Source: Lolium rigidum
Lineage: Eukaryota > Streptophyta > Magnoliopsida > Poales > Poaceae
Length of the DNA: 64,000 bases
Direction of reading: 5' to 3'
NCBI RefSeq assembly: GCF_022539505.1
Contig: NC_061510.1
Coordinates: 274,742,330-274,806,329, forward strand
Within the stretch, counting starts at the first letter, position 1. Every line of letters begins with the position of its first letter. The notes under the pieces were generated by a model. It did not search any database, was not told the origin of the DNA, and saw nothing but the letters and a program-made list of their open reading frames with translations. This document shows, one piece after another, positions 49,351 through 62,100 of this stretch. The translations under genes and the position numbers were made by a program.

Positions 49351-49859
49351 AGAACAATCAAATTCCACTATAGAAAAGTCATGGGTTTATTGAAATGCGG
49401 TGTTTTATGCATTCGGCCCCATTTAAATTGATGAACATGTATTAGGGTTGGTTTTAGTACCTAAATAACCTGTCATGTTATCGTACTTGTATACGCATTG
49501 CATTGATAGCAGGTGTTGATTGCTGTTTCACCTTTCCAACATTTGCTTCTTCGCGATCGAAAGAGCACGTGCCCGAGGCAATGAAGATCGACAACAACGC
49601 GTCAATACTTGTCCATCGACAAAAACATCAAGTAGAAGATCCCCAAAGATTCATATTTCTTTATCAATGACAAAGGCACGCATAGCCACGTTCATATATG
49701 GTTTCGAAATGCTTTTACTTCTGGTTCCTACATATTGCGTACGATTCCAATATGTTTTATCGGCAGATATAGTTATCCTATGTGTTTCCTTTACCATCCT
49801 TGTAGCCTAAATTACCTGATCTACTGCTCCTAGCAAAACTAGGTTTGAAATTATGTGCA

Positions 49860-51300
49860 CCTCTAGAACCGTCATATCGAATATGCTTAGCCTGCTTAGT
49901 TGATAAATTATGATTCATCCGGATGATGAACCAGAACTGCGAATGAACCTAGTATGACATGATGATGTGGTAAGATCAATGCTGATGTTAAACATGCTTA
50001 AAGGCTTGGATGGGCCGCCACATGGGGATGTGGTGATTTGACTCGTTCTCGCCGACACTAGGACCTGAGGTTCTCATCTCTTGAACCGAGACGGAGCGTA
50101 CAAACACACGGGGCCCATGGGAACCCCTTGGCCCGAACTTTCCTAGCATATTCATGAGTCACATAGTTTGCGAGTTCCAGTTGGCATCTACGTGGCGAAG
50201 GTGTGGAAAAGTTTTAAAAGGTGCATCATACAGGACGTGGCCGGGGTGAAGGATGTCCGAGGCATTGAACTAGACCCCCTACAAACAATAACCGGGACCG
50301 CCTCGGATAATGGCTACCTACGATGACGGAGTTCCCCAGTTAGGATGACTCATGGATTAGGCGAAGCAAGGGAAATGTTTCAGTCGACCAGCCTCTGCCG
50401 GCACACCAAGGAAGTGTGCATCTTATGGTGTTAAGAGTCATTCGGCGCGTGTGGGTAAAGTTGTACGCCCCTGCAGGGTTAAATATTTTTGAAAAGCCGT
50501 GTCCACGGTTACAGACGACTTGGGGACGGACGTGTTGATCATAGAGAACTTTAACCTAATCTTAAACTTGGAATCAATGTGTGAATAAGGATTCCTCCTC
50601 GGGGTATCGAGGGGGTGCTCCTAGTTGATAGGTTCAACTGATGATGAAGATTTCTGTGGATTCAATATGATGATCTATAGCTAGTGATATCGCTCTCTTA
50701 TCCCCTTTTAAATGATCTGAGTAGACAAGCTTCTTATCCCCCTTGTTTTACAAAGGAAAATTGACTTTGCGGTAAATAAGATCTACAGAAAGCCTCACAT
50801 ACCAGCTTTGCAAACAAGTTGTATTAAGTCTTTGCTAAGTCTCTGTATTCAGCTTGTCATGCTTTTCTTCCAGACGAAGTCGCTCCAACAAATGGTGGTT
50901 TCTAGGTCGACATCGACGAGTAGCTTGGGGTTCACAGGTGGTAGCCTCGAATCTACGGGCTGGGATGTCTCCGTTAAGCTCCTGGCCTCTTTGGCCTTTT
51001 GCTATGTCGCTATGCAGAATAGGATAACATCGCTTTCGTTGATTAATGTAATGTTAGGTCAATGAACTCTGCTTGTAATGCTTTGTTTTTTGCTCAGTTA
51101 TGAGTTTGTATTACTTTTTCGAGTCGTAGAGTCACTGTTGTGTTGCCGATTCTCACATTGTAGTCTCTCGAGCTCTAGGTTAGGCTTATGCCAGATGGAG
51201 ATCTGGATTTTTCTCACCTACGATCCCGGGGGACCCCACATCATGTCCCCTACCTATAGGGCTACTATTGCAGGGGTTAGGGCGCCATAGCTAGACCGGG
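49860..51300. other. Possible LTR-retrotransposon fragment
   Basis: A mixed region without a plausible host gene. Phrases such as GACTCGTTCTCGCCGACACT and GATCCCGGGGGACCCCACAT recall LTR sequence of grass gypsy elements, but neither a pair of LTRs nor a primer site was found. The ORFs at 50808-51290 are short and unrecognised. Confidence 0.25.
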
Positions 51301-51634
51301 TTCTGGATCGGCAATTCTGGGGTGGAGAAGGCAAGGGTTGGGGTTTACTAGTGGTTACTCAGCTCTTTTATATCTCTATGGAATTACTTTCAGTGGTTGG
51401 TTGGATTTAACCGTTTCCCTTAAGCCCGCATATCCGAAACATAGATTCCGGGATGCCCATTTTCACTCTTTATAAAGGGAAAGCTGTTGGGCACTTAGGG
51501 TTTCTCTACGTCAAACTACTGTTGCCACCTCATTTAAACCATTATTTGGATCAAGCTTCATAGTTCCGAAAAGGTACACAAGAATGGTTGTGCTATTAAA
51601 TTCCTTCTAAAATACAATTTGTAAATCAATTCGA

Positions 51635-51995
51635 ATAGACTCATCCATCCATCCAATAGAGACGAACTAGTATGCATCTATTATTTTTGGTATATTCATA
51701 TAGATGTTTCTTCCTATCCGTTGGGTAGAGTGATATATTATGCAATATTTCCTAGCTATATAATCATAGATGCATGCTGACTATAAATCGATTATTTCTA
51801 GTTGATTCATCCATCCATCTAATAGGGGTGAACTAGTATGCATCGATTATTTTCGGTAGATTCATCCATCCATCCCCTAGTTGCTTATTTGTATCAACTC
51901 TTTTTGGTGGATTTGTTGATTCATTCAACAAGAATGAACTAGTATATATGTATCAATTCGTTTTGGATGATTCATTTACGTGTTTATTTATATCA
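51635..51995. repeat. Degenerate repeat, unit about 120-165 bp
   Basis: ATTCATCCATCCATC followed by AATAG, GAACTAGTATGCAT and ATTATTTT recurs at about 51637, 51804 and, more diverged, 51920. The units are AT-rich and direct. Confidence 0.65.
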
Positions 51996-52213
51996 GTTCG
52001 AAAGTGTGTGTTCTATTATATTGTTTAATAGGGTGGTGCTTGACCATAGATGGATACTGCGGATCCATCAGGAAGCACATCTTCGTTGGACAGGGCTCTT
52101 CCGAAGGTGGTGGCAAAGAAGGCACGGTACTACACGAATATTTATATGTGTTTCGAAATTATCTTTTTTAATAAATAATAGATAATTAATATCTACCTGG
52201 ATGTATGTAGAAG

Positions 52214-52744
52214 TTGAGAGTTAAGGAGGATGAGGTTCAAGAGGTTGACCAGGAGGAGAAAGAAGATTCGGACCAGGAAAGCGATTTTGATGTTGATCCG
52301 TACGGTGGAAGTCCAAGAAATTTTCCCGGTGATGCAGATGATAAGGGTAAATATTACAAAGACGAAAAAGACGATGATAATGAAGATGACGATCCTCTGT
52401 TGAGATAACCTGATGCTGATCCCAAATCCGCAAAGAGAGAATATGTCTCCCGTATAATCATTTAGCACCTAAGGGTGACATATGGTGTTCAAAAGAATAT
52501 GATTCTAAAAGCCATTGATACCCCGAACTTACGGCCAACGAGTTATGTGGTTACGTGTGTCCTCTTCAGCAAGCTGCAGGGTGCCTGGTGGTGCATTGTA
52601 CATTCTCATCAGAATGGCGACGAGGGTTATGTTTACATGAAAATGCACAACCAAGATCTGATGAGGTCACTTGCAAAGATTTATGAGTGGGATGGAGCAC
52701 ATGTTCTCTTCTGCATGGTGCACACCATCTTAGCGATTATTTGA
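52214..52744 (+). other. Unidentified ORF pair, acidic then tryptophan-rich
   Basis: A 64-codon ORF (52214-52408) is extremely acidic (EVDQEEKEDSDQESDFDVDP; DEKDDDNEDDDPLL). It is followed at 52475-52744 by an 89-codon ORF with LQGAWWCIVHSHQNGDEGYV. Base composition is unlike the AT-rich DNA around them. They may be exons or remnants of a transposon gene; I recognise neither. Confidence 0.3.
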
Positions 52745-53036
52745 CATACTCCATGTATGAACACCATGCGGTTAAGTTATATACAGGATCATTAGATTGC
52801 AGTATTATCCTTAGGAAAAATAAGTTCAGTTTATTTGCTATGTCGAAAAAATGTTTCAAATTCTTAATGCGTACAGACAGATATAGATTTGTTAAGTTGA
52901 ATCTGTTTGTTTTATTTTTTAAACTATTTGTGTTATGTATAGATAATGTATTTCGAGTGCTTTATTTTGTATTTGAAAAATTATATTGTGTGAAGGTCGA
53001 ATCTATTTTCCACAAAAAAGTATGCCCTAGAAACTA

Positions 53037-53042
53037 TTTATT
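53037..53042 (-). terminator. Putative poly(A) signal of the cyclase gene
   Basis: AATAAA on the minus strand about 63 bases after the cyclase stop codon, a normal position for a plant near-upstream polyadenylation element. Confidence 0.5.
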
Positions 53043-53104
53043 AATGTTTTACATGAGCACATTCAACTTTCTATTACAATATAGCAATGACATGTGTGTC
53101 CATA

Positions 53105-56100
53105 TCAAGTCTTGTTTGCAACAAGTCGACGACGAAGCTCTCCAAGCGCCAAGATGGGGTATATGTTGCGGTAGTTCGCATAGTTAAAGTAGAATGATGA
53201 GTTAAAGCATCCAATATGCTCCTGAAATAAAACATGGAAAACGATAAGATGAAATTAATTGATTACTCTAGATGATTATTTAACCACGCAGTAGCTTCAA
53301 AATTTAGGACGGTAGCACTCACACTATAATCTCCTACGTTGATCGGAATTCTATTCAACACCACATACAATTTCGAAAACTTAATAATCAAATAGTTACG
53401 AGACAAATTTTATGCCTTGATGATATATCGTAGAAGGAATTATTGTATTATTTTAAACATCCATGAACTTCATAGGAAGAAAATAGATCTGGTGTTGTTT
53501 AAAATTTATTACATGGTATATGATAAAGTGAAGTGACCTTATTTGCAACATACTTCGCATATGAAAGGATTTATACTTGAGTGGTGTGAATGCATTACAC
53601 AATTTATCCAAGGGGGTTGTGTGGGAATAAAGGTCAATGATGATATTGGCCATTATTCTCTGACTAGAAAAGGTTCGAGACAAGATATTTGCTGCCTCCT
53701 ATGGTTTTCAACATTGTTGTGGATATCTTAGCTATCTTTGATTGCCAGGTGAAAGGAGGATGGTCAAGTTGGTGGCATCGTATCACATCTAGTCGAGGGA
53801 GGGGTCTCAATACTTCAATATGCGGATGAATCAATCATTTTCGTGGAACATGATTTAGAGAAAGTGGTTCACACCGAATTGATCTCGAGCATCTCTTAAC
53901 AAATATCTATTCTCCAAATTAACTTCTGCAAGAGTAGATTTTTCATTTTGCAAAGGCTAAATATGAGGAAACCCGTCATATTTTGTTGTTGTGATTTTGG
54001 ATGCTTACCTTTTAGGTACTTGAGGGCCCCTATCTTTGATTAAAAAAAATAGAAATTCTGAATGGTATCTAGCTGAGAGCCATTTTCAAAAGAAGATTGG
54101 CAGCTAGAAAATAATGATGCTTTCATATGGAGATTGTCTAATCCATATCAGTTTAGTCTTAAAGAGATTTCAAATGTTTATGTTACCCTTCATATATAGA
54201 ATTACAAAATGGGCACAAAAGTGTCTCGACTTTACATATCACGGAATTTGTGGCAAATAGATGAGAATAAACATGAGTATCGGTTTACTAAATGGAATTT
54301 TATTGACATACCTAACGACCATGGAGGCCTAGGTATTGATGTACTTGCTATTAAAAATAGGTGTTTACTCTGCAAACGAGATTGTTCAAATTTCTGAATG
54401 AAAGGGTTGTATGATGGGAGCTTCTGCATAACAGTACTTCAAAGTAAAACCTTGCACAAATGCAGGTGGACCAACCAATTCTCCATTTTGAAATGGTCTC
54501 ATGTGAGTTAAAATGATTTCTTTAATAGAGCCAACTTATTAAACTTGGTGATGTCTCAAGAGCTAGATTTTAGGATGCTAATTGACTAGGTGATTCACCT
54601 TTGGCTCATCAATATCCGTCATTATAAAATATTGTGCAATAGAAAGATGTATAAGTTATCCACGATTTTAATGAACATAGGCTTCAGACGAACATAACTC
54701 ATAACATGTATTGTGTTTCCTGGTCCTGGACGATCCGTAGGGGCTTAAGGTTACTTGATGCAACCGGTATCTTCTGGTTGCTTAGGAAATATTCAGACGG
54801 AGCTGTTTACTAATATAATAGTACATAGTTGTTGGTCGCTTGATATTCTAAGTGTATCAACCTTAACGAGATCATTAATTGATGAAGAGGACACGGTTAT
54901 ACTCCCCTTTAAAAAACAATACTTCTACGACAAATTTTGTTGCACTAATATTACAAAGGATTGCCAGATTTGTTGTTTTTATGTTTTCTGACAAACAATA
55001 TCATCATTGCAAATCTTAATTACCTGTTGGGGAAATTCACCTGTTTCTAGTTGCATGTTGATCAATAGTCTTGCCGCGCGAAATAGTGGTACATGATCTC
55101 GTTCAACCTGGTTAAATACTTGAATATTAATTTCTTGTGTAGGAAAATAAAATTTAATAATAGTAATAAAATGTTGGGATTATTTTTGTCATGAGGACAC
55201 ATGTACAACATTCTTAGATGGAGAAATTGAACTAACCTGCCCAGCATAAATCAAAGCAAGCATTGCAAACGAAGTGTTCACAACATTAGGATAACCGCTA
55301 TCAATGTAGTCCTGTAATTTGTTTGTTAAAAAACATAAGAACTCTGATTTTGACAATTATAATGGGACCAAATTAAATGTACACTTATAAATAATATTTT
55401 CACAAGATATTTCAAATATAGTCATGTGTTTCATATTTAAAATTTATTGGTTTAGACGCCCTAATTAATTTTCCGCAAAATTTGGTACCGATCTAATTTT
55501 TGTTGTTTGGAGAAGTAGTTGGCTTGTAGATAGTAGTACACATAAGGACAACAAAAGTATTAAATAACTGAGTTTTTTTTATAATTTTATTATAAAGAAT
55601 TATTTACACAACTATGTTATATAATGTTGAAAATAACAAGGTATTTGTTCCGGCCAATATAGATCTTGAGGTGGAATTGTATAGAGGCTTATATTGAGTG
55701 AGAAATTTTCAAATGCGGTGATTCAGTAACAAGATTTATTAAGGGGTGGAGTAGGGTGTACTTTTGTATGATGCCTATTTCGATTTCTCCTAGAACAAAC
55801 GGCTCAGTAATTCTAACAACATGAGAGGTCTTATAAAACCTATTTCCATATTTCTTAGTCAAGCCATATGAGCAAAATTATAGTGTGAAACTATCATTTT
55901 GGAATTTCCCTTCTTTGTACGGCACATACTGTAAAATTGGTATGACGATTCAATGCATCCTCATACATTGTTATCTATTTTTTCTCCATTGTTTGAAGAT
56001 TTATGTTGAACAGTTAAAGTCTTAGGTTATATTTGGGTTATCCTATACTACCAGTCACACAACCAAATGTATTTTCCTATTAAAATGATAATTAAGGATA

Positions 56101-59100
56101 TCACCTCTTTCTCACTGGAAAGATAGCTTTCTCCCCATCCACCTGTGGTTTGCTGCTTTGATAGCACAAAGTTGCATGCTTTCCTTATGGAATAACTATT
56201 ACCATAAGTTCTTCCAGCTTCTACTAGTCCTCTTACCGCAAACATGGTTCCATAAGTGAAACATATACCCCAAGAGCCATACCTAAAAATTAAGTATTGA
56301 TTATAGCGCAAAATTTTGTGTCCGAAGTTAAAGTAATTTATGTAAAGTAAATGGCCTAGGATTACTTACCATGCACCATCTTTACGTTGGTTGTTCTCAA
56401 TGAACATGGTTGCATTTGTAATACACATTTCTATCTCTCTTTTGCGGTATTGCGTATGCGTCTCCTTGAAAATAATCAAAGCATCAAGCACGGATGATGT
56501 GCATTCAACAGATCTACCAATTATTTATGCGCCTTGAGTCAGTTAAGTAAATAAATCATAAGATCATAAGAATAGATATTTTTATGTCTAAACATATCCA
56601 AATCCCTTACGGATAATCGATCACAATGTTTCGGAAGCTCTCGGAAGGGTTAAGAACCTATGTTGGCAAATAAAACAATATGTTACTATGTTTAATAGAG
56701 TGATATGTGGCAGGGAATTAAGTACTGGAAGGGCAAGTCCCGGTACGGAAGACTAGATATATGGCAACACTTTCAACAAATTCTGAACTAGTAAGCATTG
56801 TGATACATATAAGTTTAGTTCATTAGAGTACGATATTTTTACGTACCTCCAACCAAGATACAGTTCTCTTGCATTCGTATGTAGAGAAGGTGCCATCTTT
56901 ATTCTTTGTAGGAAAAAATGGAAAATTTGCTATTAGTCTTATGGTATTTCCATTAATGTAATCATGGCTAATGACTAGACGATTCAAGTGGACGGTGCGT
57001 GGTTGTGCTTTATTCGTTGTTATCTAATTTAGTTTCAATTTTCTAGGAATGTACTCTTAATTTTGGAAACAAAATATTTTTTTTCCTCATTATATATGAC
57101 TCCTTATTAAAGGACAAAAAACCTACACATGATGTAGTACCAATATTAATAAGTAGTTGCTTTGTTTGATGACATAGAACTAACAATGTGTGCATAACAT
57201 TTGTAGGTATAGCATGTGAACATTTTGTCATACGTATATAACATGGATTGTTGGAGTGCGACAACATGATACAAAAATAAGGTCAAGCCAATTTTCTTTG
57301 GTTAAGGGGGCATACCATGAAAGAAAGGATGCAATCAATTGAATCATACAACCTTTCTTGTGTTATTGGATCACCAACAATGTCGGAAGAAATATTTGAT
57401 AAGAGCAGCAATGCCTAATAGAAAATGTGATTCTGGAACCTCATGTCCAACCATCCATGAAAAATTTAGTTACAAATTATATGAAGTTAATAGACAACAA
57501 TACTATACCTTAACAACTTCCGCAGTGCAATCAGACACTGACCAACCATTGTCAACTGATGAAAGTGTCCACGAACCTTTCGATCTATGGCGATAATAAA
57601 GTTCGTAATTTGGATGGTTGATAAGAACCTTCAAGTATAATAAATAAAATTTTAGGATTTTTGTGAAAATATTGCTCAACAAAAGATTGCAAAAAACAAA
57701 CCTGTGATTTTTTCAGGAATTCGTGAGCCTTTTTTAGGGTTGGGCCAAAGTCGCCAATAAGGTTCTCTGTTGAGCAATATGCTTGGATTATGAAAGCTAT
57801 TTCCCAGCTATGGCATCCATCATATACCTATTTGTATAAGACCATAAAGCAATCATTTTGCCATATTTTTTTTTTGAAATGTCATGTTTTATTATAGGAC
57901 TTATTAGTATGAAACATGAATTATATATTAATTAGAATGTGTATTCATATCATCGTAAGCAATATTTTATTCAATTCATGTACATCAAGGTACACCTACG
58001 AAAGTTAAACTTTTGGTTAGCCAAGATTGCAATCGTGTAGCTAGTAACAAGAGAGGTCAAAAGATCAAAATATATTAAATCTTGCTCGGATATGAATAGT
58101 GCTTCATTTAATAATATCTATTGCATGTGAGTTCATTACCTGCAAAGAAACTACTTACAATTGCAAGGCTTATAAACTTTTATTTTGAAAAATATGTTTC
58201 TCCATGATAAGAAATAATTGCTATAAAACTCCTACACATGAAAAAATCGGTCACCTAACGACTCTGCATTACATCATGAAAAGTACCTGAGCCTTCATGC
58301 CGTCTTCTGCAAGCCACAAATAGTCATAAATCCTAGGAAGATGTTTTTGGAAGGCTTCTGAATTTTTGTTTTCTACCCAGCAACAAATCATATTCAATGC
58401 CTAATGAACAAACACATGTCATATAATTTGTATGAATGATTTCCAGATTTTTCATAATAATATAGGTAAACATAAAATTCATGGTATGTTACCTTGTTAA
58501 TAGGACAAATGCAAAGATACTTGGTTGTTTCGTCCTCATAATGGATGTGTTCCATGAGGTTAATCAAAGCTCCCTCTCTTAGCTTGTTGGCGGGCCAACA
58601 ATTCAATATTGGCTCTATAAATTTGTTAAGGAAACCAAAAATAATGTTTTGCACATTTGAACGGGGATAATGAAGATCCTCCTATAATAACATACCAAAC
58701 TCATGCGTCATACGTACAAGTACAACATATTTTTAATAAATTTCAAAAGTTTAGAGATTACCGAAGCGACATATACTTGATGAATTAATAAAGAACGAAA
58801 AGATTAGATAGTTTCTAACAAACCTTAGCACAAGAGTCGCGTGCCTTGTCCCAATTAATACTTTCATATTGTATGTTATATAGGTCTTCTCGTAGTGCTT
58901 GTATTGTTGGAGTAATGGGCCCAACAAACTTCTTCCCATAAAGATATGCCATTGACATGTACACCAAACGGGTGAAACACCAAAATCGACCTGAATGTAA
59001 CTTTTTATCTTCTTATTCATGTCATTAGTGATGGGTACGGTAATACAACGAAGTATATATACCATGTGGAAACATATACATCGAAGCAGATTTATGTAAA

Positions 59101-62100
59101 ACCTATTTTTTTCTATTATCCTTGTATTCAGAAACTCATAAAATTATATTGCTTAACCCACCATTTACCTTTTTGTGAGTAGTGAGTGTAATCTCATTCC
59201 TTAGACTACAATATTTGTCATTGGGGTTATAGAAAATTATATATTTTCATGTACAACGAAATCATATGGTTTATTCAACAAAACCAACTCATTGTTAAAC
59301 ATAAAAATAATAATTTATTTCTAGCAGATAATTAATTATTGAAATTGATCTTCATCGTGCGTCAAATACCCTTTCTTAATGTTCGACACCTTGACATACG
59401 AAGCATACATACCTGGGTGGATGGGAAGAAAGTTTGGAACCAACCACAATTCCGGAATAATTGGATTATTTCCTGACCAATCATACACGCCAATTATCTG
59501 TGAGGGATACACGGGTTGCTTTACATTAGTTCCGATTTCAAGAAGAGAACTAATATGTTCTCTATAATTTATCACAATTACAATAAACAAGGTAAGTTGG
59601 TGGGTACTCAATAAGGTTCCATCCTCTAGGCGGGCTCGTACATATTCAAATTTAAAAAATATTCATCTAAGTTAAACAAAATTTGGTTCAGATAATGTTT
59701 AATTAATTTACCACTTTTTACAAAATTCTCATATTATGGCGATGTATAGAATAATGTTGTTATAACAACAATAACTGAAAATTGCAACTGGGCTGCTTTC
59801 TAGCTACTGGTATTCCTCCATGTAATTGCTAAGAACATAAATTCTAAATGGTTTTAGTTGTCCAAAATACAATATGGAGGTGACCAAGGCAAGCCAACCT
59901 TACATTGTGAATGTATTGTTGCATTGTTAAATTCATTTTATTCTTTTCTACAATACAGACAAAATCGCATACACTTACCGAGAGCCATACTTTGCCCCAT
60001 TGGGGAATTGCAGTTGCACTTCCATGTGAGAAAATCCAAGAACGCCCTTTAGCCAATGCATCATTATCACCACCTTGCTTCTCACCAAGAAGCACTAAGG
60101 CTGCATAATTCATACATGATCCAAACATGGTACTTGGTCCAAGGATCTGCTTTCCCCATCCTCCGTCCTCGTTCTGCAAAGTTGAAAATTATTATCTTAT
60201 TTATATTTATATTTTTGTCAACAGCACACATCCATTTCTAGAACCAAGATTATATACAAAAAATTCCTTGCCTGATGATTGTAAGTGTACCGACATATCT
60301 CACGCTGATGTTCCGGTGATAATACAGTGTCAAGTGATCCAGTAACATGTAAAGAAAATATCTGCATGACAAACAATAGATGGAACAATGTAGTGGGAGC
60401 ATTAGATGTGGACTTGTCCATTGCAAGAGGAAATATGGTTTAAAAAATAAAAATTTCAGTTAAATGTGAATTTTGCATCAGGGTTTTGATGATTTCAACT
60501 TTTATCATATTTGGCAAAACAGTATCGTTTGTTTTTTTTTTCGATATGGGAGCATAGCCCCGGCCTCTGCATCAATAGATGCACACAGCCATGTCTTTTA
60601 TTAAACAAAGAGTTGAAAGTGTAAACTTATTACAATCATGCAGTATGTAAGGTCGCAACAAGGACCATCGTTTGTTGTGCCAATGTATCACATAAGATCG
60701 ATGTACATAGTAACAGATCGGTTTATGTGTCATATTTTTTCTACAATTTGTTATGGTTTCACAATGGACCCAACACCTCTCTTTATCTTGAATAATGAAG
60801 ATGAAGCATACTGCAATTAAAATTTACTCGAAAAGAAATACTTACAATAATCGGCATAGAGAACAAAATTCCACCATATTCACCAGGCCAATGCCCATCA
60901 TGTGCTTGTAGACTGGAATATTGAACTAGAGCTCGCCTCAACGAAACAGATAAAATTTCGTCCGTGACTTCCGTACTCTTTTCAAGCTTCGTTGATGGAG
61001 AAGTGAGCGGAAGAGGGTTTAGTTTTGAATACTGCAGCACCACATGGAATTATTGGCAAAATAAAAGATGGAAAACACTATGTAGAAAGCAAAACAAAAA
61101 TGTTTCTTTGCGGGGTTAAAGGGATAAAGAAAATGATAATTAGCTTAGAGGGTCACTAGAAAACACTATTGTAGGATGGTTTGCGCATAGAGTACATAAG
61201 AGCATCTCCAGCCGTGTCCCCCAAAGCGGCCTCCAAAGGGATTTGGGGCGCACCGGACAAATTTTATTCCCAGCCGCGCGTCCCAAAGGTCATTTCTGTC
61301 CGGCGCGGCTCAATACGGTGTTCGGCGCCCTAAGCCCGTCCCCGTTCCACAGGGAACGCTTTAGGCATGCCGGACACAACAAAATGCGAGATGGGGAGTG
61401 GCAGGACCGACGCGTCAGCGATTCACAAACGAAGCGTCGCAACTTTGCCTTAATGGCGATGGAGGGAAAGACGAGACGTCTCGTCGGCGCCGCGCAGCCT
61501 CCACGCGTCGCCGGCGTGCGCACGCCACCGCGTGTTCACGCGCTTTCTTCCCGCCGCTTCTAGCATCTTCATGCGCTATCTTCCTGCCTCTTTTGGCAAC
61601 GCCGACGTCTTTAAAAGGTCCCCCCCGCTCAATGGTAGCCACCACAGCCGCCGGCACCCCTTTCTCCTCCGCAAGCACAGCCCTCGTCGCAAAACACCAC
61701 GTGTGCAACAATGAACCGCCCCGGCGCCGGCCAGTTCCCTCCACGACCGTCTCCACCACCACCTCCAGCACCTCCAGCACCGCAGTTCGATATCGACCCA
61801 GAAGCAACGGAGAACGAGGCGTGGGAGGAGGCAGCGTTGTCGGACACCATAACAGTGTTCGACGTCGCCACGGCGGAAGAGGCGCGGCGGCGCCGGACGG
61901 AGGAGATGGGCGAGTGGTGGCATGCAGAGCGGCATCGCCTGCACATGGAGAGGCATCTCTAGCACCGTGAACGGTTGTAGGCAATTGAGCAGCGGCGGCG
62001 GGAGGCGGTGGAGCGTCAGCAGCGGTAGGCGGCGCTGGCGGCAATGGAGGCGGCCTGGGGGCGCGGGCGGATGCGTTGGCGGAGGAGGCCGATGCGTTGG

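Noticed and set aside
58751..59065. 104-codon ORF over cyclase exon 6
   Set aside because: It is a shifted frame of the exon; the true frame gives FWCFTR and joins exons 5 and 7.
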